A program made the translations under genes and the position numbers. From Chitinophaga sp. CF118 (GTDB taxonomy: Bacteria; Bacteroidota; Bacteroidia; Chitinophagales; Chitinophagaceae): a stretch of DNA of 64,000 nucleotides. Position 1 is the stretch's first letter; each line of letters opens with the position of its first letter. Positions 1 through 10,613 of this stretch are shown one piece after another. The stretch is from assembly GCF_900112615.1 (NCBI RefSeq), contig NZ_FOMK01000002.1, positions 186,001 through 250,000 on the forward strand, written 5' to 3'. The notes beneath the pieces are model-generated. The model saw only the letters and a list, made by a program, of their open reading frames with translations. It searched no databases and was not told the origin of the DNA.

Positions 1-1588
<1,588 letters not shown>

Positions 1589-1699
1589 GAATCACACGCG
1601 CAGTTCCACAACTCCACGTTAAAGAAGACATTTCTGCCAACTTTAAGATTCATTCAGACATCCTTGCATTAGCATTGATAACTTTTTAATGTATTAATT

Positions 1700-2431
1700 A
1701 TGACACCCTTTATTGCAGAGATAATTGGCACCGCCCTCCTGATACTCCTGGGCAATGGCGTAGTAGCCAACGTTGTATTAAAAGATACTAAAGGTAATAG
1801 CGGTGGATGGATCGTTATTACCACCGCATGGGCTTTTGCAGTGTTCGTAGGTGTTGTTGTCGCGGGGCCATACAGCGGGGCGCATCTTAACCCTGCTGTT
1901 ACCCTTGCGCTTGCCATAGCCGGCAAGTTTCCCTGGGCTGATGTGCCAACATATATTGCCGGGGAATTTATTGGTGCTATGATAGGAGCATTCTTTGTAT
2001 GGCTCACATATAAAGATCACTTTGACCGTACCGAAGATGGTGGTACAAAAATGGCGGCTTTCTGCACCGCTCCTGCTATCAGGAATACCGGCATTAATTT
2101 TATCAATGAAGTAGTAGGCACCTTTGTGCTTATCATCAGTATTTTATACATCACAGGGGCCGAAATAACGCCTACGCACCAACCTGTAGGAATGGGTTCA
2201 ATAGGAGCATTACCTGTATCCATAGTTGTATGGGTGATTGGCCTTTCCTTAGGAGGAACTACCGGATATGCCATTAATCCGGCAAGGGATCTTGGGCCCA
2301 GGATTATACATGCACTCCTGCCAATTAAGGCTCAGAAGGCCGGCAGCGACTGGGGATATGCCTGGATTCCTGTGCTGGGACCGATACTGGGAGCCTCCCT
2401 GGCTGCTGTTGTTTTCCTGTCATTAAAATAA
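1700..2431 (+). CDS. glpF: MIP-family glycerol facilitator (aquaglyceroporin)
   Basis: This is a 243-residue inner-membrane channel with the two half-helix NPA motifs of the MIP family, at residues 64-66 (AHLNPAVTLA) and 193-195 (INPARDLGP). The Asp that follows the second NPA-Arg (D197) is the residue that separates glycerol facilitators from strict water channels. Six hydrophobic segments are visible. It would let glycerol diffuse in so that GlpK can trap it by phosphorylation. It is the last gene of the glp cluster and is followed by a hairpin terminator at 2462. Confidence 0.95.
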   Translation: MTPFIAEIIGTALLILLGNGVVANVVLKDTKGNSGGWIVITTAWAFAVFVGVVVAGPYSGAHLNPAVTLALAIAGKFPWADVPTYIAGEFIGAMIGAFFVWLTYKDHFDRTEDGGTKMAAFCTAPAIRNTGINFINEVVGTFVLIISILYITGAEITPTHQPVGMGSIGALPVSIVVWVIGLSLGGTTGYAINPARDLGPRIIHALLPIKAQKAGSDWGYAWIPVLGPILGASLAAVVFLSLK

Positions 2432-2461
2432 TACCATCTCCTGAATCTTTCGTAAATGCAG

Positions 2462-2491
2462 ACTAACCGGCTGCACGCCGGTTAGTTATTT
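2462..2491 (+). terminator. Hairpin terminator after glpF
   Basis: A perfect 10-bp inverted repeat (ACTAACCGGC / GCCGGTTAGT) with a 5-nt loop sits 30 bp after the glpF stop. Only a weak T-rich tail (TATTTGTT) follows. It is placed to end the glp transcript. Confidence 0.7.
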
Positions 2492-2569
2492 GTTCTAAAC
2501 ACTAGTTTACCATTAAAAAAAAGGTACCAGAAGCCTCTCTGGTTTACCTGTCATTAAATAACAGACATC

Positions 2570-3331
2570 ATGAAAACATTCTTAAATGCGGGCCTGCTGG
2601 CTGCCTGCCTGACAATCGTTTGCCTAAACGGAAACGCACAGGATAAGGACTCTCTTCCTGTTAAGAAATACCAGCCTTTTAATGTAAATCTACAAGTGAG
2701 GAGTCTATATTTATGGCGCGGTTTTAAAGTCTCCAATGCGCCCATCACAGATGTTGACATGTACTACATATCTAAAGATGGACACTTCCAGGCAGGCTTC
2801 TGGGGCGGCGCCAGCTTCACCGGAGATTACAAAGAGTTTGATTACTACGTGAAATATACTGCAGGAAACTTCAGCGCGGCAATATGGGATATTAACAACT
2901 TCAGTAATTATCCGAATGCTAATATCTTCGATTACAGCAAGGATAGTACTTCTCACTTTATTGATGTAGGTGTAGCCTATAAGATTCCGATGAAGTTACC
3001 GCTTACCGTTAGCTGGAATACGATTATACTGGGTAGAGATACATATAGAAATAAGAATGGCGATCTGACAAATGCCTATTCACATTATGTACAACTTGAT
3101 CAGGCACTTTATATTGCTGATACTTATAACGTGCATGCTTTTGTTGGTGGTGGATTTGCGTTTGGATTACAGAAGAATTTTTACGGAGATCATCCTAATG
3201 TAGTGAATGCGGGGATTACAGTGAACAAAGATCTGACGGTGTTTAAGTATCATATTCCGGTGTCGGCCACTGCGATGTTAAGTCCGGAACATAAGTATGG
3301 GGCTTTGCAGCTGATTGCGAATATATTTTAG
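2570..3331 (+). CDS. Putative outer-membrane beta-barrel (porin-like) protein
   Basis: This is a 253-residue protein with a clear signal peptide (hydrophobic core LLAACLTIVCL, cleavage after GNA-Q near residue 24). The rest is rich in alternating aromatic and polar residues, with strand-like segments such as RSLYLWRGFKVSNAP at the start of the mature part. This resembles the small TorF-type barrel proteins of Gram-negatives. There is no catalytic motif. It lies downstream of glpF but after a terminator, and a small imperfect hairpin (GGTACCAG / CTGG-TACC, 2523-2547) precedes its start, so it may be separately expressed. Transport of a small solute across the outer membrane is a guess from fold type and neighbourhood. 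Confidence 0.6.
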   Translation: MKTFLNAGLLAACLTIVCLNGNAQDKDSLPVKKYQPFNVNLQVRSLYLWRGFKVSNAPITDVDMYYISKDGHFQAGFWGGASFTGDYKEFDYYVKYTAGNFSAAIWDINNFSNYPNANIFDYSKDSTSHFIDVGVAYKIPMKLPLTVSWNTIILGRDTYRNKNGDLTNAYSHYVQLDQALYIADTYNVHAFVGGGFAFGLQKNFYGDHPNVVNAGITVNKDLTVFKYHIPVSATAMLSPEHKYGALQLIANIF

Positions 3332-3337
3332 TTAGTT

Positions 3338-3386
3338 TGGTTCTTTTTATATAGCCAGACGGCGTCGGGGTATATAAAAAGAACCA
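3338..3386. terminator. Bidirectional hairpin between convergent genes
   Basis: A perfect 16-bp inverted repeat (TGGTTCTTTTTATATA and its complement) brackets a 17-nt loop just after the barrel-protein stop and before the 3' end of the convergent cobN gene. The arms carry T runs on both strands, so it can terminate in either direction. The 218 bp from here to the cobN stop hold short open frames but nothing I would call a gene. Confidence 0.65.
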
Positions 3387-3604
3387 TTCTCATGCGGAAA
3401 AAGATTATGCTGTCGCGTTGGATTCATGTAGGATTGTGGGCTGTACCCGTTTGACAGTAATTCTATCTGGCTTTATCAAACGTATGGACTTTAGAACATC
3501 AATTGGACGATATCAAGCGTGTGTCAAATGGCCAAGGCCCACAATTACCCACCCGAAGCCTCAGATATTCAGACTACCTGCAAACATTGTCTTAAGTCAA
3601 TTAT

Positions 3605-6600
3605 TTATATTTCCGTTTCTACAAAAAGTGCCTGTAAACGTTCCAGTGTTTCTGGTTTGGGTTCTTTCCACATACCCCGTTGTACAGCTTCCAGCATCCT
3701 TTCTGTCATATCTTTTAAAGCCCAGGGGTTTACCTGTTCAATAAATTCCCGGTTGTCTTCATTGAATAAATATTCCTGTGTGATGCCTTCATACATAAAG
3801 TCATCTACCAGGTTGGTAGTAGCATCATAAGCAAACAGGTAGTCCATCGTGGCGGCCATCTCAAAAGCACCTTTATATCCATGCCGTTTTACCCCTTCTA
3901 TCCATTTGGGATTGATGACCCGTGAACGGTATACTTTCAGTAATTCTTCTTTGAGTGTTTTCACCTTCGGGTTTTCAGGACGGGCATGGTCACCGAAATA
4001 AATAGCCGGCTGCTCCCCTTTTATGGATTGCACCGCATTCGCCATTCCTCCCTGGAACTGGTAGTAGTCGTCTGAATCCAGGATATCATGTTCGCGATTG
4101 TCCTGGTTGTGCATCACGATCTGGATATCTGACAAGCGTTTTTCAAATACTTCGTGTGCTGATTCTCCGATACGATCGCTTCCATAGGCATAACCGCTCC
4201 AATTGATATATACTTTGGCAAGGTCTTCTTTTGTTTGCCAGTTCTTTTCATCTATTACAGCCTGTAAGCCTGCACCATAAGCGCCCGGCTTAGATCCGAA
4301 TACACGGAATAATGCCCGTTTGTGCGCTTTACTTTCATCAACTCCCTTATCCTTCCATTCCTGTTTTTCTTTCAGGAAACGCTTGCGGACAGGATTCTGA
4401 TCCAGTGGTTCGTCTAGCTGTGCTATCCTTTCCACAATAGCATTGAATAAGGAAATCACGTCCGGGAAAGCATCTCTGAAGAACCCCGAAATCCTTAACA
4501 TCACATCTATACGTGGCCTTCTTAGCAAGATGAGGGGGATGATTTCGAAATCAGATACTCTTCTGTTTGCCATCTGCCAGACCGGCTTCACACCCATTAA
4601 AGCAAATGCCTGAGCAATATCATCGCCACCGGTACGCATGGTAGAAGTGCCCCAAACGGACACGCCTATTGATTCAGGATAATCTCCATGCTCCTGCAGA
4701 TATCTGTTGATTATTAAATTTGCACTTTTCAGACCCAGATTATACGCTGTTTCTGTAGGAATGGTACGAACATCCACAGAATAGAAGTTACGCCCTGTAG
4801 GCAGTACATCAAGCCTTCCGCGCGTAGGTGCTCCTGAACTGCCGGAAGGCACATAGTATCCGTTCAATCCGGTTAAGAGGTTGCCTATTTCTTTGGTGGT
4901 AAGGCGTATTTTGGGAAGTGTATCTTCCAGAATAAATTTACAATGAGCAGTTGTAAGTTGATACTGCATTGATTCTGTAAGCTTACCCGAATCGGTTGAA
5001 TCGCCTGACAGTAATTCCGTAAGTATTGATCTGATTAATAATTCCAGTACTTCAACAGCATCTCCAATGATTCTGCAATCGGTAAACAGCGGATTGCCTG
5101 TCATTGAAAATGGTTCCTTATAATCACAGTTCAGGGGATCAAATGGTAATTGTAAATCCTTTGCCAGAGATTGTGTAATCCCTGCTTGTCCTGATACCGG
5201 TACGCGGTGCAATGCTATCAGCAGATCGATTAACTGATCGCCCTCAGGTGCCTTGCCCAGAATATGCAGTCCGTCGCGGATTTGAGCTTCTTTCAGTTCA
5301 CACAGGTAACCATCCAGTTTAACCAATAGTTCATCAATATCATTGACAGATGATTGCAGGTCTGTTTCCAGGTTAGCCTCACTTACCAGTTGTTTGATCT
5401 TTGTTTTGATGCTGGCCGTCCGCTTAGGATCTATATTATATGCTTCGTAATATTCATCGATTAAATGTTCCAGTTTCGTTAACGCGCCATAACTCTCAGC
5501 CCTTGTCATAGGGGGAATCAGATGGTCAATGATAACAGCATGATTCCTTCTTTTTGCCTGCGTTCCTTCTCCCGGATCGTTGACGATGAACGGATAGAAG
5601 TGAGGGATGGGATTGAGCAATGCCGCAGGGAAACAGCTATCTTTACTTAAAGCAACACTTTTACCCGGCAGCCATTCCAGGTTGCCATGTTTACCTACAT
5701 GGATCACAGCATCTGCATTAAACACATTGTTCACCCAAAAATAGTAGGCAAGGTAAGCGTAGGTAGGCGCTAGATCGGGCGAATGATAGATCGCCTTTGC
5801 ATCCTGATTATATCCACGCGAAGGTTGGATACTCACAAAGATGTTTCCCAGTAAAAATCCGGGGATGATAAAAGCATCCTCATTATAATTTGGTGAGTTT
5901 TCCGGCTTGCCCCATTGCTGTGTTACTTTCTGTTGTAATGCGGAAGAAAGCTGGTTGAAGTGATGAGAAAACTGTTCCACAGAAAGGCTTACCTGATAGG
6001 GCCTGTAGAGCGAAGTATCTGTATCGTTGGTAACATAGTGTGTAATCAGTGCTATCAGTTCTGCACTGTTGGCCGGGATAAATTCCCCCACGTGATAAGC
6101 GTGTTGTTGCAAAGCATGCAGGATCTCTATGATGCTGGCCGGAGTATCGAGACCCACGCCATTTGCGAGACGGCTATCCTTATTGGGATAGTTGGGCATG
6201 ATGAGTGCAATATTCTTTTCCTGGTTCGTTTTGTATTTGAGTGTGATCCATTTCCGGGCAAATTCCACTACTACATCACAACCTTCCGGATGGCTACTGT
6301 ACTTCAGCAGATCTGAATCTGTCAGTGCATCTTTACCCAATGATGATTTGAAGGAAACCGCTGTAGTGATAATACGCCCATCGATTTCCGGCAGGGCAAT
6401 ATTCATGGCCACATCTGTAGGCGTTAAGCCAAACAGGTTTTCCTCCCATATTTCCCGGGTGCAGGATGCAAAAATAGCCTGGATAACAGGTGCATTTATT
6501 TTAAGGAAGATGAACTGATCATCTTCTTTATCACTTAATGATTTTATGGAAAAACTTGTAGTGTTAATGATTACATCAATAACGCGTGTATTCCTGTTAG

Positions 6601-7390
6601 TGAGCAGATCAAATAATTCATCGCAGGTATGCTGATCCCGTAAATTGTTCACAAAAGCAATCACAGGATTGACCTTACTGTTGCTTAGCTGTTCTGCGAG
6701 ATAATATACCGGCTCCAGGTTATCTGCAAGGTAATGAGTCTGGTATACCAGGATTACGACATTAGGCAGATTATTATTACAAATAACTGTCTGTTCTTCC
6801 TGGGAGATAATTCCCTTTACAGGATGGAATAAAAAAAGATCCGCAATACGTTGAGGGGCTATAAATGAATATTGTAAATTAAAAACAGCTTTGAAGATAT
6901 ATTTCAGGCCGTTAATAAGGTTCTGTTTCCCACCAGCACATAAATATTTCCAAACGGTATCGGCAATATTTGCCTCTACCGTAGAGCTGTTCAGCAGTTC
7001 AATATCTGGAGCATCATACCCTGGGAGGAATAATACGGGGATTTTCTTTTGTTCACATATAATACTAATGGCTTCAAAGAGATATGGGTAATAATTCCTA
7101 CCACCCAGTAAGCGGCAAACGACCAGCTTAGCCTCCCCTATCACTTCTTCAACGTATTTGTCAATCGTTAGTTCCTGTTTAAGGTAAACAAGATTGGCAA
7201 TACGCAGTGAGGGAATGTCTGATTGACCGTTTGCAGCTGACTGGTGAATTTCCCTGTATGCATTATTCAGTGAATGTATTTCTGTATCGGCAGCCGAGAG
7301 AAATACAATATCACCGGGTGTCTGCTCTATATGAAAAACGCCTTCGGCATTAGGATTCCAGCCTCCTGGAATAGTAGGAATTAAGTGCAA
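3605..7390 (-). CDS. cobN: Cobaltochelatase subunit CobN (CobN/magnesium-chelatase H family)
   Basis: This 1261-residue protein matches the large subunit of the ATP-dependent cobalt chelatase of B12 synthesis, the subunit that binds the corrin ring. Recognisable family segments include the N-terminal MHLIPTIPGGW, the central VIHVGKHGNLEWLPGK, SIGVSVWGTSTMRTGGDDIAQ and VNPWALKDMTERMLEA near the C-terminus. The start is TTG at 7390, chosen because the family N-terminus begins exactly at MHL and no ATG is available nearby. It starts 11 bp after the cobW-like stop, so the two form an operon. No CobS/CobT or ChlI/ChlD partner and no other corrin gene is visible here, so the AAA+ motor would have to be encoded elsewhere. 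Confidence 0.9.
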   Translation of the reverse strand: MHLIPTIPGGWNPNAEGVFHIEQTPGDIVFLSAADTEIHSLNNAYREIHQSAANGQSDIPSLRIANLVYLKQELTIDKYVEEVIGEAKLVVCRLLGGRNYYPYLFEAISIICEQKKIPVLFLPGYDAPDIELLNSSTVEANIADTVWKYLCAGGKQNLINGLKYIFKAVFNLQYSFIAPQRIADLFLFHPVKGIISQEEQTVICNNNLPNVVILVYQTHYLADNLEPVYYLAEQLSNSKVNPVIAFVNNLRDQHTCDELFDLLTNRNTRVIDVIINTTSFSIKSLSDKEDDQFIFLKINAPVIQAIFASCTREIWEENLFGLTPTDVAMNIALPEIDGRIITTAVSFKSSLGKDALTDSDLLKYSSHPEGCDVVVEFARKWITLKYKTNQEKNIALIMPNYPNKDSRLANGVGLDTPASIIEILHALQQHAYHVGEFIPANSAELIALITHYVTNDTDTSLYRPYQVSLSVEQFSHHFNQLSSALQQKVTQQWGKPENSPNYNEDAFIIPGFLLGNIFVSIQPSRGYNQDAKAIYHSPDLAPTYAYLAYYFWVNNVFNADAVIHVGKHGNLEWLPGKSVALSKDSCFPAALLNPIPHFYPFIVNDPGEGTQAKRRNHAVIIDHLIPPMTRAESYGALTKLEHLIDEYYEAYNIDPKRTASIKTKIKQLVSEANLETDLQSSVNDIDELLVKLDGYLCELKEAQIRDGLHILGKAPEGDQLIDLLIALHRVPVSGQAGITQSLAKDLQLPFDPLNCDYKEPFSMTGNPLFTDCRIIGDAVEVLELLIRSILTELLSGDSTDSGKLTESMQYQLTTAHCKFILEDTLPKIRLTTKEIGNLLTGLNGYYVPSGSSGAPTRGRLDVLPTGRNFYSVDVRTIPTETAYNLGLKSANLIINRYLQEHGDYPESIGVSVWGTSTMRTGGDDIAQAFALMGVKPVWQMANRRVSDFEIIPLILLRRPRIDVMLRISGFFRDAFPDVISLFNAIVERIAQLDEPLDQNPVRKRFLKEKQEWKDKGVDESKAHKRALFRVFGSKPGAYGAGLQAVIDEKNWQTKEDLAKVYINWSGYAYGSDRIGESAHEVFEKRLSDIQIVMHNQDNREHDILDSDDYYQFQGGMANAVQSIKGEQPAIYFGDHARPENPKVKTLKEELLKVYRSRVINPKWIEGVKRHGYKGAFEMAATMDYLFAYDATTNLVDDFMYEGITQEYLFNEDNREFIEQVNPWALKDMTERMLEAVQRGMWKEPKPETLERLQALFVETEI

Positions 7391-7401
7391 TTATTTTCTG
7401 T

Positions 7402-8451
7402 TTAGTTTTCTGAGCTGATTATTAACCTTTCATTGATGATCGATTCCAGGTTCTTTTCGTGCAGTTCATCGCCAATGATCACGAGGCTTGTTTTACGGGT
7501 TTCGCCCTCTTTCCATTTACGGTCGAAATAATGTTCGAACCGGCTGGAAACACCCTGTAATACCACACGCATGGGTTTATTCTCTATATTAACAAACCCT
7601 TTCACACGGTAGATCTCATGTTCTTCTATCAGTTCTTTCAGTATTTCCACGAGGCTTTCGGGAGTATGAGGCGTATTGATATTTACCACTACTGAATCGA
7701 TATGATCGTCATGTTCATGTTCCAGGCCATTGGCATGATCTTCTTCATGATGAGAATGGCGGCTTTCCAGATCGTTTTCTGCCGCGGCATTAACACCCAG
7801 CAGGATACCAGTTGCCAGCACTCCATTGGAAGCAGATACCATTTTCACATTAGGACGTACTTTATTAGCGATAATGGCTTTAACAGCTTCGAAATCTGTT
7901 TCGCCGATCAGGTCCTTTTTGGTCATTACTACCAGGTCTGCACAGGATAGCTGGTCTTCAAATAATTCCTCGATTGGTGTTTCATGATCAAGGGAGTCAT
8001 CTGCAAGGCGCTGTGCCTGTACGCGTTCCCTGTCGCAGATTTCACCTGTAGCCTGGCCGACTGCATCTACGACGGTCACTACGGCATCCACGGTAATTTG
8101 TGGTTTCAGTTCAGGCCAGTTGAAAGCATGTAACAATGGCTTAGGTAAAGCCAGTCCGGATGTTTCGATGATGATATGATCAATGGTATCTTTACGTTCC
8201 ATCAGTTTCAGCATTACAGGAAGGAACTCTTCCTGTACGGTACAGCAAAGGCAGCCATTGCTCAGTTCAAGTACATCATCTTCATTCGTACAACAGGACT
8301 TCAGGATTTCACCATCAATTCCCATTTCACCAAATTCATTTACGATCACAGCCAGCCGACGGCCTTCTGCATTTTGAATGAGATTACGGATCAGGGTGGT
8401 TTTTCCAGAGCCTAAGAAACCTGTTATTATTGTTACCGGAATTTTATTCAT
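7402..8451 (-). CDS. CobW-type GTPase metallochaperone (COG0523)
   Basis: This is a G3E-family GTPase of about 349 residues. It has the P-loop GFLGSGKTT (residues 11-19), the conserved metal site GCLCC (66-70), a TKKDL guanine motif and a C-terminal CobW_C domain. A His/Asp/Glu-rich linker around residues 228-251 is typical of members that deliver zinc or cobalt. The open frame extends to a TTG at 8457, but the ATG at 8451 aligns best with the family, so I use that. It is the first gene before cobN, which suggests supply of a metal to the chelatase; a zinc-stress role is the alternative. A 15-bp palindrome lies 9 bp upstream of the start. Confidence 0.9.
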   Translation of the reverse strand: MNKIPVTIITGFLGSGKTTLIRNLIQNAEGRRLAVIVNEFGEMGIDGEILKSCCTNEDDVLELSNGCLCCTVQEEFLPVMLKLMERKDTIDHIIIETSGLALPKPLLHAFNWPELKPQITVDAVVTVVDAVGQATGEICDRERVQAQRLADDSLDHETPIEELFEDQLSCADLVVMTKKDLIGETDFEAVKAIIANKVRPNVKMVSASNGVLATGILLGVNAAAENDLESRHSHHEEDHANGLEHEHDDHIDSVVVNINTPHTPESLVEILKELIEEHEIYRVKGFVNIENKPMRVVLQGVSSRFEHYFDRKWKEGETRKTSLVIIGDELHEKNLESIINERLIISSEN

Positions 8452-8460
8452 AATCAATTT

Positions 8461-8475
8461 TTTAGAGGCACTAAA
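8461..8475 (-). promoter_or_regulatory. 15-bp palindromic element, copy 1 (upstream of cobW-like gene)
   Basis: TTTAGAGGCACTAAA is an inverted repeat (TTTAG, 5-bp spacer, CTAAA) ending 9 bp before the ATG of the CobW-type gene. The identical 15-mer stands 10 bp before the ATG of the next gene upstream (10474-10488). The shared sequence and shared position suggest an operator or a leader element for one regulator. The regulator is unknown. Confidence 0.5.
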
Positions 8476-8654
8476 ATACGTTATATTCTTAAATCTGAAA
8501 GTTTAGTATAATCTTCCACGTATGCAGCTGAGGTCTATCCAACAGCTGCAATACTTCCGGCCCGCCGGGTTTTGTTATTATTATCGCCTTCATTAGTTGT
8601 TTTAATTTTAGATCAGCTCATTGAGATTCAACGGCAGCAGTAAAAATCGTCCAA

Positions 8655-10463
8655 TTAATGTTTTTCCTGCAATGTGTACTTGCGCCCCTCATTCACTTTT
8701 TTCAGATAACTCATTAGTGGAGCAAAATAATCAACCATTGCCTTAGCGCTCATCTCACTATGGATAGACGATTTTTGTAGTTCACGCCAATCCGCGCTTG
8801 CTCCAGGTTTCATTATTTTGTGCAGGAAATTGCCTACTGCTTTATTGCCCCAGTAATTGGTAGCATGCGGGTTCTGATGCAAAATACTGTCGGCAATATA
8901 GGTATGAAACTGGAACACCAGTACATTTGCAATTGAGTAATCATAGTACTGAGCCGGATCATCATTAATATGCGTTTTTGTAGCAGCATCGCAATATTCT
9001 TCTCCACGAGGTGAGGAAGGTACTATCCCCTGATATTCTTTTACAAGATCCCACCAGAGTTTATTATATTGGTCTTTCGGCAGTTTTTTAGCATACAGAT
9101 TATATTCGAATTCCGTCATTACCCCGCTACCCCATGGAATGTTTACGATATAACTCAGAGCTTCTTTCAGTAGTTTCAATGTATCATTGGTAGGGATATT
9201 TTTCTTAATCAATCCCAGATTTTCCAGGAAGGGCTTTTGCAGCGATGCTAGTCCCATCATGGTTCCAAATGCTTCATGATATCCTCTGTTGGCACCAGCA
9301 CGTAAAATAAGAGGAACTTCTGGATTGGAGTAAGACTGGTAATAATAGATATGTCCGAATTCGTGTAATACAGTACTCCAGTATTCTGTTGTAGGTGTAA
9401 TGCTTTGCAGTGAGCGTACATCCTGATCCAGGTCAAGATGCCATGCAGAAGCATGATTATTTTTGGTAAAAGGAGAATCTACAGGAACGGGATATAAGCT
9501 GCTCTTTTCCCAGAAGGATGCAGGCAGTGAATCAAAACCAATACTCTTATAGAATCTTTCCCCTTCATGCGCCATCCATTCAGGACCGTGGGTTTTTAAT
9601 ACCGAATCAATGCTCAATCCTTTAACATCAACTAATGCGGACCAGTCCTGTCCCCAGCGGTTAGGTAACCATTCTGCCGGGATATAATCCGGCACCGGCT
9701 GTTTATATTTAGCGGCCAGTTCATAACGCGCCCAGGTATGTAGTTCCCTGTAGAGTGGCCAAACTTCCTTTATGAACTGATGTGTTATCTGCAGAATCTC
9801 ATCTTCACCCATTCCATACTCACGGGCATTATAATCGAAGAAGTCTTTATAACCGAGAGGTGTTACAGAAGCATTACGCAGGTATTGCAGGGAGTCCAGC
9901 CCATCTTTCAATACTTTACCCACTTCTTTACTCGCAAGCCATGCTTTAAGACGTTGTTTAGGATCTGTAGACGATTCCAGTAAAGCATCAATATCGCCAG
10001 TTGTAACTGGTTTCCCATCGATGCTGAATTTAAAGCCAAACAGTGCTGAAGTTTGCTTGTTATTAGCTATGATTCTGCGGTTAACAATATCCCCTGCCAC
10101 AGCAGGGTTGTTACCCGCATTAAACAGTATCACTTCAAACTGGCGAACCTGTAAAGGGGTGAGCTGGTCTTTTATAGCCAGGTATTTTTTCGATGAATCA
10201 ATATTAATTTTGCTACCGGTGAACTGCGCTATTGCTTTATCGGCAGCATCTGCCAGTTGTCCGGTAATGGTATCTCCCTTTACAATACGGGTGTTCAGTT
10301 TCCACTGAGCAAGATTATCAGCATAACATAACTCCTGATATTGTTTATTGTAGCCATCCAGGTATGTTTGCGCCTGTTGTTGTACTAACTGATGATTGTC
10401 TGGTGTATTACAGGCTGCCAACAATAAAGCAATACCTGTACCCATGATAAAAATGTTATTCAT
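8655..10463 (-). CDS. M2-family (ACE-like) zinc metallopeptidase, lipoprotein
   Basis: The protein is about 602 residues, close to the size of a single peptidase M2 (angiotensin-converting-enzyme-like) domain. It carries the zinc site HEFGH at residues 367-371 and the downstream HEAFGTMMGLA, in which the Glu is the third zinc ligand. The N-terminus MNNIFIMGTGIALLLAAC ends in a lipobox (LAAC), so it is probably an exported lipoprotein that cleaves dipeptides from peptide C-termini. The frame extends to a GTG at 10484, but that start would overlap the palindrome at 10474 and add residues before the signal peptide, so I prefer the ATG. A TetR gene is divergent from it. Confidence 0.85.
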   Translation of the reverse strand: MNNIFIMGTGIALLLAACNTPDNHQLVQQQAQTYLDGYNKQYQELCYADNLAQWKLNTRIVKGDTITGQLADAADKAIAQFTGSKINIDSSKKYLAIKDQLTPLQVRQFEVILFNAGNNPAVAGDIVNRRIIANNKQTSALFGFKFSIDGKPVTTGDIDALLESSTDPKQRLKAWLASKEVGKVLKDGLDSLQYLRNASVTPLGYKDFFDYNAREYGMGEDEILQITHQFIKEVWPLYRELHTWARYELAAKYKQPVPDYIPAEWLPNRWGQDWSALVDVKGLSIDSVLKTHGPEWMAHEGERFYKSIGFDSLPASFWEKSSLYPVPVDSPFTKNNHASAWHLDLDQDVRSLQSITPTTEYWSTVLHEFGHIYYYQSYSNPEVPLILRAGANRGYHEAFGTMMGLASLQKPFLENLGLIKKNIPTNDTLKLLKEALSYIVNIPWGSGVMTEFEYNLYAKKLPKDQYNKLWWDLVKEYQGIVPSSPRGEEYCDAATKTHINDDPAQYYDYSIANVLVFQFHTYIADSILHQNPHATNYWGNKAVGNFLHKIMKPGASADWRELQKSSIHSEMSAKAMVDYFAPLMSYLKKVNEGRKYTLQEKH

Positions 10464-10473
10464 GTGGGAAAGA

Positions 10474-10488
10474 TTTAGAGGCACTAAA
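10474..10488 (-). promoter_or_regulatory. 15-bp palindromic element, copy 2 (upstream of M2 peptidase)
   Basis: This is a second exact copy of TTTAGAGGCACTAAA, 10 bp upstream of the M2 peptidase ATG. I saw no third copy in the window. Confidence 0.5.
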
Positions 10489-10582
10489 TTTAATGCTAGT
10501 TTTTCATATTCCAGTCACTTCGTTTTAAAAGGCCTTATACGAATGCCAGTGGTCGGGTATTTTTTTAATAATTTCTTTTAAG

Positions 10583-10606
10583 TGAACGAACATTCATTTA
10601 TATTTG
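10583..10606 (+). promoter_or_regulatory. TetR promoter with overlapping operator-like palindrome
   Basis: TATATTTG at 10599-10606 matches the Bacteroidetes -7 box (TAnnTTTG). Immediately upstream, TGAACGAACATTCA (10583-10596) is a near-perfect palindrome (TGAACG against TGAATG) of the kind bound by TetR regulators. The ATG of the tetR gene lies only 8 bp after the -7 box, so the transcript would be leaderless or nearly so. Autorepression is inferred. Confidence 0.5.
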
Positions 10607-10613
10607 CATTATT

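Noticed and set aside
3418..3830. Two plus-strand frames of 103-108 codons at the cobN 3' end
   Set aside because: Most of each lies antisense to cobN, and the part in the gap has no protein-like pattern.
8452..8654. Cobalamin riboswitch upstream of cobW/cobN
   Set aside because: I looked for the B12 box and receptor helices in the 200-bp gap and saw none. It holds only short inverted repeats (TGCAGCTG...CAGCTGCA at 8523-8550 and a CCGG hairpin).
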